Counted from the stretch's first letter, positions 18,120 to 26,736 are shown. The stretch: 59,212 nt of DNA from Enterorhabdus sp. P55 (GCF_009911695.1 NZ_QWKK01000006.1:1-59212), one strand, 5' to 3'. Notes: a model not told the origin generated them from the sequence alone. Program-made: numbers and translations.

Positions 18120-20447
18120 ATGCCACGATGCCCGCGACCTATCAACGAGGAGCTCTACCGCGACGAGTGGACCTGGCAGGAGGGCGAGTACACGGTCTAC
18201 CGCAACTGCCAGTACACAGCCCCCGGCTGCCACAACGGCTGCGGTGTGCTCCACTACGTCAAGGACAACAAGCTGGTCAAGATAGAGGGCGACCCCAAAG
18301 GGGCGCTTTCCAACGGTCGTCTCTGCATGCGCTGCCTTGCCATGGAGGAGATGGTCAACCACCCGTTCCGCATCTACCACCCCATGAAGCGCGATCCCTC
18401 CCAACGCGGCAACGATGACGCATGGGAGGTCATCACGTGGGATGAGGCCTACGATCTTTACGTCGAGAAAGCCGAGGAGATTCTCGGAAAGTACGGCAAG
18501 AAGTCGTTCTGCATCCTCGGCGGGACGGGGCGCAACACCACCTGGCAGTTCGCCGCGCTCGCAACCACCGTCATGGGGTCGCCCAACTACACCTTCGGGT
18601 TCTTGAGCGGCAACTCCTGCTATGTCCCGCGCATGAACGTGTGCTTCTGGATGGGTGGCGACGTGATGGTGGCCGACTGCGCTCAGTGCGTCGAGGAGGG
18701 CTACGATCACCCCGACTATGTGAATCCCGAGGTGTGCGTGATCTGGTGCTGCAACCCCATCGTCTCCAACGCCGACGGCTTCTTCGGCCACTGGATCGTC
18801 GACCTCATGCGCATGGGCACCAAGCTGATCGTCATCGACCCACGCCTGACCTGGATGGGCGCGCAGGCGGAGCACTACCTGCAGATCAAGCCTGGCACCG
18901 ACGGCGCGCTCGCGCTCGGCTGGATCAACATCATCATCCAGGAGGATCTCTACGACCATGACTTCGTCGAGCGATGGACCTACGGCTTCGACCAGCTGGC
19001 CGCACGTGCCGCGGAGTACCCGCCCGAGCGCGTGGCGGAGATCACCGGCATCCCCGAGGACCTCATCGTCGCCTCGGCGCGCCGCTACGCCACCGCCAAG
19101 CCGGCATCCGTTCAGTGGGGCCTCAAGTTCGACCAGTTCAAAAACGGCTTCGGCGCCGCGATGGGCTGCGCGGCCCTCTGGGCGCTCACCGGCAACATCG
19201 ACGTTCCCGGCGGCAACATCGTAGTTAACACCGGATTCATCTCCGGCGATGCCCGGCGCATGTTCTCGGGTATGAAGAATACCGCCGGCGAGGAGTTCGA
19301 CATGACCGAGCGCCTCGGCCAGGACGAGTTCGTCGTCGAGCAGATGGGGCTCGAGCCCCAGGCCCACCCCGACAGCCTGCTCAAGGCCCTCGAGACCGGC
19401 GAGCCCTATCCCATCAAGTTCCTCTTCGAGCAGTCGTCCAACTTCCTGGCCAACATGGGCGCCGACCCCCAGCGCCTGCTCGCCGCCGTGCGCACCGTGG
19501 ACTTCTTCGTCGTCACCGACTACTACATGACGCCCACGGCCGCCGCCTGCGCCGACCTCTTCCTGCCTATCGCCATGAGCGTCGAGCGCACCGGCTGCCG
19601 CAGCATGTTCAACCCCACCCGCGCCATCAGCCCGGTGGTCACCACCAACGCCCACACCGACGAGGACATCGTCCTCGACATCGGGCACCGGCTCAACCCC
19701 GAGGGCACGCCCTGGGCCAACGCGACCGAGTTCTGGGAGGACGTGCTGCACAACATCCGTGACCAGGCAGGCAAGCCCTACTACCCGCCCGACTTCACCT
19801 TCGACGACTTGCGCGAGAAGATGTACGTCTGGGAGCCGTTCGAGTACCGAAAGTACGAGAAGGGCCTCCTGCGCTCCGACGGCCAGCCCGGGTTCTCCAC
19901 GCCTACTGGGCGCTTCGAGTTCTACAGCCTGACGGCAGAGGCCGCTGGCGGCGACCCGCTGCCCCACTACGTACCCGAGCCCAACAAGAACGCCGACCCC
20001 GAGGCCTTCGAGGACTACCCCCTCTACCTGACGACAGGCCGCCGCTCCTGGGAGTTCTTCCACAGCGAGCATAGGCACCTCAAGTCGATGCGCGAGTTTC
20101 ACCCCTGGCCGCAGGTGGAGATGACCCAGGAGACCGCCGACAAGTACGGCATCGAGGAGGGCGACTGGGTGCTCATCGAGAACCCTCGGGGCTCCGTTCG
20201 CGAGAAGTGCGTCATCAACCCGTCCATGCACCCAGACACCATCATGGCCGAGCACGGCTGGTGGTACCCCGAGCGCCGGGGCGAGATATCCGGCGACAAC
20301 CCGTTCGGCGTCTTCGATTCCAACATCAACCAGCTCGTTCCCATGGAGGACTACGGCCCGCTTGGCTACTGCGCGCCCTACGACACGCAGATGTGCCGCA
20401 TCTCCAAATGCACCGACTACCACCCCGCCTACGACCCGGGCTATTAA
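18120..20447 (+). CDS. Mo-bisMGD oxidoreductase large subunit (cassette 2)
   Basis: A 775-residue paralogue of the enzyme at 12.7-15.1 kb. N-terminal cluster ligands are Cys30, Cys37, Cys41 and then Cys69/Cys72. Molybdopterin-domain hallmarks are DPRLTW, IKPGTDGALALGW and LTGNIDVPGGN; the C-terminal domain has LTTGRRSWEFFHSEHRHLKS and MAEHGWWYPERRG. Cys167 (NSCYVPR) is my candidate Mo ligand. No Tat signal, so cytoplasmic. GGAGAGG supports ATG 18120 over an ATG 51 nt upstream. The FHSEHR..H and HGWWYPE motifs also occur in catechol dehydroxylases of gut Eggerthellaceae as I recall them; function as a dehydroxylase or related reductase is inference. A ferredoxin and a zinc-ribbon protein follow. 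Confidence 0.92.
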   Translation: MPRCPRPINEELYRDEWTWQEGEYTVYRNCQYTAPGCHNGCGVLHYVKDNKLVKIEGDPKGALSNGRLCMRCLAMEEMVNHPFRIYHPMKRDPSQRGNDDAWEVITWDEAYDLYVEKAEEILGKYGKKSFCILGGTGRNTTWQFAALATTVMGSPNYTFGFLSGNSCYVPRMNVCFWMGGDVMVADCAQCVEEGYDHPDYVNPEVCVIWCCNPIVSNADGFFGHWIVDLMRMGTKLIVIDPRLTWMGAQAEHYLQIKPGTDGALALGWINIIIQEDLYDHDFVERWTYGFDQLAARAAEYPPERVAEITGIPEDLIVASARRYATAKPASVQWGLKFDQFKNGFGAAMGCAALWALTGNIDVPGGNIVVNTGFISGDARRMFSGMKNTAGEEFDMTERLGQDEFVVEQMGLEPQAHPDSLLKALETGEPYPIKFLFEQSSNFLANMGADPQRLLAAVRTVDFFVVTDYYMTPTAAACADLFLPIAMSVERTGCRSMFNPTRAISPVVTTNAHTDEDIVLDIGHRLNPEGTPWANATEFWEDVLHNIRDQAGKPYYPPDFTFDDLREKMYVWEPFEYRKYEKGLLRSDGQPGFSTPTGRFEFYSLTAEAAGGDPLPHYVPEPNKNADPEAFEDYPLYLTTGRRSWEFFHSEHRHLKSMREFHPWPQVEMTQETADKYGIEEGDWVLIENPRGSVREKCVINPSMHPDTIMAEHGWWYPERRGEISGDNPFGVFDSNINQLVPMEDYGPLGYCAPYDTQMCRISKCTDYHPAYDPGY

Positions 20448-20475
20448 TCAGACGCTGAGCGAGAAGGGACAGAAG

Positions 20476-20817
20476 ATGGAAAACACCCGATACGGCCTGC
20501 TGATCGACTACGAGTTCTGCACGGGCTGCCACACCTGCGAGACCGCGTGCAAGGTAGAGCACGGATTCGAGACAGGGCGCTGGGGCATCAAGCTCGCGGA
20601 GATCGGCCCGCAGGAGATCGCCCCGCGTAAGTGGGACTGGCACTACCTGCCTACGCCCACCGCGCTCTGCGACCTGTGCGCCGACCGCGTGGCGGAGGGA
20701 CGCTGGCCCACCTGCGTCCACCATTGTCAGGCGCAGGTCATCGAGTACGGGCCGGTGGAGGAGCTGGCGGCACGCATGGACAAGCAGTTCATGGTGCTCT
20801 ACACCCCCACCGCCTAG
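20476..20817 (+). CDS. Two-cluster 4Fe-4S ferredoxin subunit (cassette 2)
   Basis: A 113-residue partner of Mo-oxidoreductase 2. It has CTGCHTCETAC (CX2CX2CX3C) and CDLCADRV...CVHHC, like the ferredoxin at 12.4 kb, with which it shares most of its sequence. It starts 28 nt after the large subunit stop; AGAAGGGAC precedes the ATG at 20476. It should be cytoplasmic and pass electrons to the Mo enzyme. Confidence 0.9.
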   Translation: MENTRYGLLIDYEFCTGCHTCETACKVEHGFETGRWGIKLAEIGPQEIAPRKWDWHYLPTPTALCDLCADRVAEGRWPTCVHHCQAQVIEYGPVEELAARMDKQFMVLYTPTA

Positions 20818-20838
20818 CGCAGCAGCGCCGACGAGCTC

Positions 20839-20889
20839 TGCCGCGGCGCGGCACCCGGCCGCCCCGGATCAGGCCGCCGCGCCGCGGCA
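20839..20889 (+). promoter_or_regulatory. Strong hairpin between ferredoxin 2 and zinc-ribbon 2
   Basis: TGCCGCGGCGCGGC (20839-20852) pairs perfectly with GCCGCGCCGCGGCA (20876-20889) around a 23-nt loop. There is no T-tract. It could be a Rho-type terminator, an attenuator or an mRNA-stabilising hairpin that sets different expression of the small protein downstream. Confidence 0.5.
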
Positions 20890-20948
20890 CCACACGGCCG
20901 CCTTTCCGCATGTGGAAGAGGCGGCGCAACCGAAGAAAGGAGTCCTCC

Positions 20949-21197
20949 ATGTGCTTTAGGCCGGCATCCGTCGACTTGGACAAGACCTGCCCCGCATGCG
21001 GCGCCAAGGTGGCGCTGCTCGACAAGACGTGCCCCGAATGCGGGAAGGAGCTTCCCGTCGGGCTGGCGTCATCTGGAGCTGCGGGCGCCCCCGGCGCGCC
21101 ATCCGCCCCGGGCGCTCCCGCAGCTCCTGGGGCGCCGTCTGCCCCCGGAGCCCCCGCAGCCCCCGGAGCGCCCACGATTCCGCGCGATCAGGCGTAG
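20949..21197 (+). CDS. Zinc-ribbon protein with Gly-Ala-Pro repeat tail (cassette 2)
   Basis: An 82-residue protein. Residues 1-35 form a zinc ribbon (CPACG at Cys14/Cys17, CPECG at Cys28/Cys31). Residues about 42-78 are a low-complexity tail built from GAPSAPGAPAAP units with a 12-residue period, collagen-like in composition. AAAGGAG lies 7 nt before ATG 20949. The first cassette has a similar small protein, but without the tail and with extra N-terminal Cys. The role is unknown; a scaffold or metal-handling partner of the Mo enzyme is possible. Its end overlaps the convergent LysR-3 gene by 10 nt. Confidence 0.7.
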   Translation: MCFRPASVDLDKTCPACGAKVALLDKTCPECGKELPVGLASSGAAGAPGAPSAPGAPAAPGAPSAPGAPAAPGAPTIPRDQA

Positions 21198-22081
21198 GGG
21201 CCTGCCTCCCGCGTGAGCACCTCGCCGAGCCTGCGAGCCAAGGCGCCCACCTCCCGCGATGACCCCGCCAGGCGCACGACCGATTGGTGCAGCACCTTGG
21301 GAAAGTCGACCACCGGAACGGCCTTGATGCGACTCGAGGAGAACTGGCTCGCCGAGGTGCTCGGCAGCAGAAAGGCCCCTGCGTCGTCCTCGATCATTCC
21401 GACGATGTAGGAGTGGCTGCGCGGCACGATGGTCAGGCGGGCGCCGGCGCTGCGACAGTACTCCACCTCGCGGGCGCCCGCCAGCGTGTCCGCCTCGAGC
21501 GCAAGGAGGTTCTGCCCGGCGAAGTCCGCCGCCGTGAGCCTGTGCTTCCGGGCAAGCGGCGAGCTCGCCGACACGCAGGCGAGCGCCCGCGGCTCCGCGC
21601 TCCCAACGGGCTCGGCAACGAACTTCCGGCTGCGCGAGTCGAGCCAGGTCACCGCCACCTCCAGCTCGCTACGGCCCAGACGGCTCAGCGCCGTCTCCGA
21701 CGAGCAGTCCACGATGCTGATGGCGAACTGGGGATACTCCGCCGAAAGCCCAACGATAGTCGCCAGCGTCTTCGCGCTGAAGAGGAACAGCGGCAGCCCG
21801 ATGCGCACGACCTTGGGCTCCGGCGCCTTACCCTTAAGCCCCTCCAGCGTGCTGCGCCACAGCGGCTTCAGGACGAAGAGCCGCTCGGCGAGGAAGCGCC
21901 CCTCAGGCGTCAGGGTCACGCCCTGGTGGCTGCGCACGAACAGCTGCACGTCGAGCTCGTCCTCAAGCCGATTCATGGCCTCGGTCAGGGCCTGCCGCGA
22001 CACGTAGTTTTCCTGCGCGGCCTTCGAGATGCTCTGCTTCTCGGACACCGCCAAAAACAGCTCCAGGCTCCGCACATCCAC
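21188..22081 (-). CDS. LysR-family transcriptional regulator (LysR-3)
   Basis: A 297-residue LysR regulator: HTH (VRSLELFLAVSEKQSISKAA, SRQALTEAMNRLEDEL) and effector-binding domain with VRIGLPLFLFSAKTLATIVG. There are three close GTG candidates; I chose 22081, giving VDVRSLELF after GAGGGGG, with 22090 as the alternative. It converges on cassette 2 and is divergent from the AAA_14 ATPase. It may regulate cassette 2. Confidence 0.88.
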   Translation of the reverse strand: MDVRSLELFLAVSEKQSISKAAQENYVSRQALTEAMNRLEDELDVQLFVRSHQGVTLTPEGRFLAERLFVLKPLWRSTLEGLKGKAPEPKVVRIGLPLFLFSAKTLATIVGLSAEYPQFAISIVDCSSETALSRLGRSELEVAVTWLDSRSRKFVAEPVGSAEPRALACVSASSPLARKHRLTAADFAGQNLLALEADTLAGAREVEYCRSAGARLTIVPRSHSYIVGMIEDDAGAFLLPSTSASQFSSSRIKAVPVVDFPKVLHQSVVRLAGSSREVGALARRLGEVLTREAGPYA

Positions 22082-22136
22082 GGCCACCACCCCCTCGGCC
22101 CCGATTCTCGCCCAGGGCCGCCCTCGGCAACAGCCC

Positions 22137-22179
22137 CGCTCCCGTTGTCATCTCTCCTCGCGAGATGACAACGGGAGCG
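22137..22179. repeat. Perfect 18-bp hairpin (copy F of arm family)
   Basis: CGCTCCCGTTGTCATCTC (22137-22154) and its exact complement (22162-22179) flank a 7-nt loop. It lies in the 181-base divergent gap between LysR-3 and the ATPase gene. The GTTGTCATCTC/GAGATGACAAC part resembles the arms of copy B at 1.6 kb, in the opposite order. Confidence 0.6.
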
Positions 22180-22194
22180 ATATGATTGAAAAGT

Positions 22195-22247
22195 GGACAG
22201 GATACCTGTCCATTAATAGAAAAAGTGGTATATTTTCTTGACCACTT
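22195..22247. promoter_or_regulatory. Two palindromes in ATPase promoter region
   Basis: GGACAGG-ATA-CCTGTCC (22195-22211) and AAGTGGT-N11-ACCACTT (22223-22247) are two separate dyads in an unusually AT-rich stretch just before the ATPase start at 22263. TTGAAA at 22186 may be a -35. They look like operator sites. Confidence 0.5.
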
Positions 22248-22262
22248 ATTCTAGGAGCTGTC

Positions 22263-23606
22263 ATGGCCAATCCTGTCATTCTCGAAATCCTACGCGACTT
22301 CGACCTGTCCCTCTACGCTCCCCTGCATCAGCGCGCGCTCAGCCTCGGAGAGCCGCTCCCGCCTCGCGCCGGCAATCTCGTGAAAGTGGTGAGCGGCATG
22401 CGGCGCAGCGGCAAAAGCTATCGCCTCTTCCAGGAGATGCGCGCCCTTGCAGACGCCGGCATTCCGCAGGATCGCATCTGCTACTTCAACTTCGAAGACG
22501 ATCGATTGGCGCCCGTAACCCCTCAAACGGGCGATGAGGTGCTCGAGGCTTTCCAAGCCATCCATCCGCACGCCTTCGAGGAAGGCACCTTCCTCTTCTT
22601 CGACGAGCTTCAGGAGATGGAAAACTGGGGGCCTTGGCTTCGCCGGATCGTGGATACGCATCGTGCCACCATATACGCGACCGGCTCCTCCTCGAAGATG
22701 CTCTCCCGCGAGATTGCCACCGAGTTTAGAGGACGCGCCCTCGAGTTCGAGCTCTTACCCCTATCGTTTGCCGAGTACCTCTCCTTCAACGGCATCTCCG
22801 CCCCCGCCGGCGTCGGCTACTCGACTGCTGAGCGTATCGCGCTCGAAGGGGCCCTCGCTGACTACTTGAGACGCGGAGGATTCCCTGCTGCGCAGGAGCT
22901 CTCCAACCAAGAAGCCGTGCCTCTCCTCCAATCCTACGTGCAGCGCGTTGTGGCCCGCGACGTGATCGAGCGCCACAACATCGCCAAGCCGCGTGTCGCG
23001 ACGGCATTCGCCCAGCGGCTGATGGGCCTGAACGGTCGCCAGCTCTCCGTTCGAAAGATTGCCAACGACCTGAAGTCAGCCGGAATATCCACGAGTCGTG
23101 AGCTTCTCAGCGACCTGCTCGGATACCTCGAGGACGCCTATCTGCTCTTCGTGGTGAGGGAACGCACCTACAGCCTGGCCGAGTCTACGAACTCCATCCC
23201 CAAGGTATACGCGATCGACCCGGGCCTCGCACTCGCCAGCGGACGCGCCAATAGCAACGACGCGGGCCAGCGGCTCGAAGACGCGGTGTACCTGGAGCTG
23301 AGGCGCCGGGCGCCGGGCATGCGCAAGGAGGCCATCACCTCGCTGCGAACCTCCGCCCACGGCTATGAGGTCGATTTCGCCTTGGGCGACGCTCTCGACG
23401 AGAAGCCGCTGGGCCTCTTCCAGGTCTGCGCGGACGCTCACGATGAGGCCACGCTCAACCGCGAGCTTCGCGCCCTTTGGGAGGCGCTCGACGAGCAGGG
23501 GCTGCAAGAAGGCATCCTCATAGCGGGAGATGGCGCCGAGGCCACGCATACGCGCGACGGACGCATCGTTCGTCAAATCCCCGCCTGGCGGTGGTTCCTC
23601 GGATAG
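22263..23606 (+). CDS. AAA_14/DUF4143 ATPase
   Basis: A 447-residue ATP-binding protein. Walker A SGMRRSGKS (about residues 44-52), Walker B TFLFFDELQEM (about 108-118) and sensor-like TGSSSKMLSREIATEFRGR mark the AAA_14 domain. After a helical linker the C-terminal DUF4143 domain (about 210-440) has a PD-(D/E)XK-like arrangement: RLEDAVYLELRRR, YEVDFAL and FQVCAD. Such proteins are common, often multi-copy, and of unknown function. This one is monocistronic with its own AT-rich promoter and a terminator. A decayed relative lies at 9.0-9.3 kb. Confidence 0.85.
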   Translation: MANPVILEILRDFDLSLYAPLHQRALSLGEPLPPRAGNLVKVVSGMRRSGKSYRLFQEMRALADAGIPQDRICYFNFEDDRLAPVTPQTGDEVLEAFQAIHPHAFEEGTFLFFDELQEMENWGPWLRRIVDTHRATIYATGSSSKMLSREIATEFRGRALEFELLPLSFAEYLSFNGISAPAGVGYSTAERIALEGALADYLRRGGFPAAQELSNQEAVPLLQSYVQRVVARDVIERHNIAKPRVATAFAQRLMGLNGRQLSVRKIANDLKSAGISTSRELLSDLLGYLEDAYLLFVVRERTYSLAESTNSIPKVYAIDPGLALASGRANSNDAGQRLEDAVYLELRRRAPGMRKEAITSLRTSAHGYEVDFALGDALDEKPLGLFQVCADAHDEATLNRELRALWEALDEQGLQEGILIAGDGAEATHTRDGRIVRQIPAWRWFLG

Positions 23607-23629
23607 CGGTTCGCCTGTCGAAGAAAAGA

Positions 23630-23670
23630 GCGAGGGCCCGTCTGGACAGTCAGTCCAGACGGGCCCTCGC
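23630..23670. terminator. Bidirectional terminator between ATPase and lysS
   Basis: GCGAGGGCCCGTCTGGAC pairs perfectly with GTCCAGACGGGCCCTCGC (18 bp) around loop AGTCA, between convergent 3' ends. Confidence 0.85.
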
Positions 23671-23693
23671 CGTCATGCGTCAGATAGCAGCGC

Positions 23694-25643
23694 CTAGTAC
23701 AGCTTGGCGCCAGCGGGGATGCGATCGTCCACCATGAGAAGGTTGAGGCGCTCTTCGGGCTCGCCGTCATCGCCCGGCACCTCGTGGACGGCGCTGATGA
23801 TCATGCCGCAGGAATCGATGCCCATCATCTTGCGCGGCGGCAGGTTGGTGATGGCGATGAGCGTCTTGCCCACCAGCTCCTCGGGCTCGTAGTAGGCGTG
23901 GATGCCCGAGAGGATGGTGCGCTCCTCCCCCGTGCCGTCGTCGAGCGTGAACTGCAGCAGCTTCTTGCTCTTCGGCACCGCCTCGCAGGCGAGCACCTTC
24001 ACGGCGCGGAAGTCAGACTTGCTGAACGTGTCGAAGTCCACCTCGTCGGCGAACAGGGGCTCGATGACCACGTTGGAGAAGTCCACCGGCTCGGGAGCCG
24101 GATCCGTCGCGACCGACGCCGCAGGGGCCGCAGAGCGCGCACCGCCAGCGGGCGTCTCGTCCTTCATGTGCGGGAACAGCAGCACGTCTCGAATGGAGGG
24201 CGCGTCGGTCAGCAGCATGACCAGGCGGTCGATGCCCACGCCCACGCCGCCCGCCGGCGGCATGCCGTACTCGAGCGCGCGGATGTAGTCGGCGTCGTAG
24301 CCCATGGCCTCGTCGTCGCCGAGATCCTTCGCCTCCACCTGGGCGCGGAAGCGCTCGGCCTGATCCACCGGGTCGTTGAGCTCGGTGAAGGCGTTGGCGT
24401 ACTCGTGCCCCATGATGAACAGCTCGAAGCGCTGGGTGAGCTCCGGGTTATCCGGGTGCTTCTTCGCCAGCGGCGACACCTCAAGCGGATGGTCGATGAC
24501 GAACGTGGGCTGGGTCAGCTTCTCCTCAGCCACGGCCTCGAAGATCTCGGCGATGAGCTTGCCCTTGCCCCAGGCGGCCTCGGCGTGCCCGCCGTTGCGC
24601 TCCAAGATGCCCACGAGCTCATCGCGGGTGCGCTCGAAGGACACGTCCTCCCCCGCGCCCTCGCTGGCCAGCTCGACCATCGAGGCGCGGCGCCAGGTGC
24701 CGTCCAGGTTGACCTCCGTGCCCTGGTAGGTGATGGAAAGGGTGCCGCAGGCCGCCATCGCCGCCGCCTTGATGTAGCCCTCGGTGAGGTCCATCATGCC
24801 GTCCAGGTCGGTGAAGGCCTGGTAGGCCTCCATGGTGGTGAACTCGGGGTTGTGGAACGGGTCCATGCCCTCGTTGCGGAACTGGCGGCCGATCTCGAAC
24901 ACCTTCTCGAAGCCGCCCACGAGCAGGCGCTTGAGCGGCAGCTCCGTGGCGATGCGCAGGTAGTAGTCGCGGTCGAGCGCGTTGAAGTGCGTGATGAAGG
25001 GCTTGGCGTTGGCGCCGCCGATGATGGCGTGGAGGAACGGCGTCTCCACCTCGTAGAAGCCCTGATCCTCCATGTAGCGGCGAATGGCCGAGACGATCTT
25101 GAAGCGCTTCTCGAAAACGGAGCGCACCTCCGGGTTCATCACCAGGTCGACGTAGCGCTGGCGATAGCGCGTCTCCTTGTCCGTCAGGCCGTGGAACTTC
25201 TCCGGCAGCGGGCGCAGCGACTTGCTCAGCAGCTCGAAGGAGTCCACGCCTACCGAGAGCTGGCCGCGCTTGGTGCGCATCATGGTGCCGTGGACGCCGA
25301 TCCAGTCGCCCACGTCCAGGTCGCAGAGGGCCGCGAAGGCGTCCTCGCCCAGCGCGTTGATACGGCAGAACAGCTGGATGTCCTCGCCCGCCTCGCGCAG
25401 CTCCAAGAAGGCAATCTTGCCCTGGACGCGCTTGGCCATGACCCGGCCGGCGATGGTAACCTCATCCTCGGTGGAGTCGCCGTCGGCCAGGTGGGCCCAG
25501 CCCTCGTTGAGCTCGGCCACCGTGTGGCTGCGGTCGAAGGCGCGGCCGTAGGGATCCTGCCCCGCGGCCATGAGGGCCGCGCGCTTGGCGCGACGCACCT
25601 CGATGGGGTCGTCCTCGATGATTTCCGTGATCTCTTCAGCCAT
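23694..25643 (-). CDS. lysS: Lysyl-tRNA synthetase with C-terminal tRNA-binding domain
   Basis: A 649-residue class II lysyl-tRNA synthetase that charges tRNA-Lys. An OB-fold anticodon-binding domain (about residues 55-150, [20 protein letters not shown]) precedes the catalytic core with motif 2 ([20 protein letters not shown]) and motif 3 ([20 protein letters not shown]). After an Ala/Pro linker (about 515-540) comes an extra domain of about 110 residues ([32 protein letters not shown]) of the EMAP/Trbp111 type usually found at the C-terminus of MetRS. Standard LysS is about 500 residues, so this is a fusion. The start at 25643 lies 8 nt after greA. Confidence 0.95.
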   Translation of the reverse strand: MAEEITEIIEDDPIEVRRAKRAALMAAGQDPYGRAFDRSHTVAELNEGWAHLADGDSTEDEVTIAGRVMAKRVQGKIAFLELREAGEDIQLFCRINALGEDAFAALCDLDVGDWIGVHGTMMRTKRGQLSVGVDSFELLSKSLRPLPEKFHGLTDKETRYRQRYVDLVMNPEVRSVFEKRFKIVSAIRRYMEDQGFYEVETPFLHAIIGGANAKPFITHFNALDRDYYLRIATELPLKRLLVGGFEKVFEIGRQFRNEGMDPFHNPEFTTMEAYQAFTDLDGMMDLTEGYIKAAAMAACGTLSITYQGTEVNLDGTWRRASMVELASEGAGEDVSFERTRDELVGILERNGGHAEAAWGKGKLIAEIFEAVAEEKLTQPTFVIDHPLEVSPLAKKHPDNPELTQRFELFIMGHEYANAFTELNDPVDQAERFRAQVEAKDLGDDEAMGYDADYIRALEYGMPPAGGVGVGIDRLVMLLTDAPSIRDVLLFPHMKDETPAGGARSAAPAASVATDPAPEPVDFSNVVIEPLFADEVDFDTFSKSDFRAVKVLACEAVPKSKKLLQFTLDDGTGEERTILSGIHAYYEPEELVGKTLIAITNLPPRKMMGIDSCGMIISAVHEVPGDDGEPEERLNLLMVDDRIPAGAKLY

Positions 25644-25651
25644 CGCTTCTC

Positions 25652-26122
25652 CTAGTGCTCGATCTTGAGGATCTCCATGGTGATGTCCTTGCCGGTGGGG
25701 CCGGTGGCCTCGATGGTGTCGCCCTTCTTGTGACCGAGCAGCGCAGAGCCCACGGGGGACTCGTTGGAGATCTTGCCAGCCGCCACGTCGCTTTCGGCAC
25801 CGCCGACGATGGTGAAGACGCGCTCGCGGCCGCCCATGTTCACGGTGACGGTGGAGCCGATGTTCACCTTGTTGGAACGCTTCGGCGTGTTCACGACGGT
25901 GGCCTCCGACAGGATGCGGCTGATCTCGGCGATGCGCGCCTCCATCATGCCCTGCTCGTTCTTCGCGTCGTCGTACTCGGAGTTCTCGGAGATGTCGCCG
26001 AACTCGCGGGCCACCTTGATGCGCTCGCCGATCTCGGCGCGCTTCTCGGTCTCCAGGTAGTGGAGCTCCTCCTCGAGCTTCTCCTTGCCTTCCTGGGTGA
26101 GAATGTAGTTGTTGTCTGCCAT
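25652..26122 (-). CDS. greA: Transcription elongation factor GreA
   Basis: A 156-residue protein that rescues backtracked RNA polymerase. The N-terminal coiled coil (about residues 8-75) carries the family motif IKVAREFGDISENSEYDDAK, including the acidic tip residues (D, E) that act at the polymerase active site. The C-terminal FKBP-like domain has SPVGSALLGHKKGDTIE. ATG 26122 follows AAGGACGGAG. It is followed 8 nt later by lysS, a common greA-lysS order in actinobacteria. Confidence 0.96.
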   Translation of the reverse strand: MADNNYILTQEGKEKLEEELHYLETEKRAEIGERIKVAREFGDISENSEYDDAKNEQGMMEARIAEISRILSEATVVNTPKRSNKVNIGSTVTVNMGGRERVFTIVGGAESDVAAGKISNESPVGSALLGHKKGDTIEATGPTGKDITMEILKIEH

Positions 26123-26290
26123 GTTCTCCGTCCTTAGGGGTTGGGCACGTCTCCCCGACGTGCACTCGATCGCGCTGCGCCGCGTTGGCGGTTCCGCGCG
26201 CTGACACAAGAGGAGCGCACCGCCGTACCTGGCGATGCGCTCGTGAAGCCGGGTGTCGGCGCAGCCGGGATGGCGCGCCGTCCGATGGAG

Positions 26291-26548
26291 CTACTCGTCG
26301 GCCTTCTTGACGACGACCTTCTTCTTGACGGTCTTCTTGGGGGCCTCCTCGGCCACCTCCTCGACGATCTCGTCCTGGTCGACGGCCTCCTCGATCTCCT
26401 TCTCGCCGGAGCCGATGCCGTCGCGCAGGTTCTTGACGGTCTTGCCCAGGGCGCTGCCGAGCTTCGGCAGGTTCTTGGGGCCGAAGATGAGCAGGATCAC
26501 CGCGAGGATGATAAGCAGCTCGGGAACGCCCATTCCCAGAATTTTCAT
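26291..26548 (-). CDS. tatA: Twin-arginine translocase subunit TatA
   Basis: An 85-residue TatA/TatE/TatB-family protein: a single N-terminal membrane segment (VPELLIILAVILLIFGPKNL), the FGPKNLPKLG hinge, an amphipathic helix and a charged tail rich in Glu, then Lys/Val repeats. It forms the pore-like component of Tat export of folded proteins. TTGGAGGAACCT supports ATG 26548. In this window the Tat substrates by signal are the DmsA-like and NapG-like proteins. No tatC is adjacent. Bases 26123-26290 between greA and tatA hold a small hairpin (26145-26163) and no gene. Confidence 0.9.
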   Translation of the reverse strand: MKILGMGVPELLIILAVILLIFGPKNLPKLGSALGKTVKNLRDGIGSGEKEIEEAVDQDEIVEEVAEEAPKKTVKKKVVVKKADE

Positions 26549-26736
26549 AGGTTCCTCCAAGGGCTTGCGCCCGCCTCGGTGCTGAGGGCGAGACTTCGCC
26601 CCTTTTTGCTGGGGGGAAGGGTACCACAACCGCCCGTAAATGGAACGCCCCCGACGAAAACAACACCCCTTGCCCTGGAGTTCACTCGAAGTGGTTCAAT
26701 GGAGACTTAAGCCGCGCTTCTGAGAGGAGAACCGCC

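Noticed and set aside
18048-20423. 791-residue open frame opposite Mo-oxidoreductase 2, and a 949-residue one opposite the DmsA-like gene (34534-37383)
   Set aside because: Both mirror the codon bias of real genes; no start signals and composition typical of antisense frames in GC-rich DNA.
18120-20447. Assigning the two soluble Mo-oxidoreductases as a named catechol dehydroxylase
   Set aside because: Motif similarity from memory is suggestive, but the superfamily is broad and substrate cannot be read from sequence alone.
23694-26666. Reading frame of 990 residues as one large lysS protein
   Set aside because: It passes through greA and tatA in another frame. LysS starts at 25643 after a normal gene junction.
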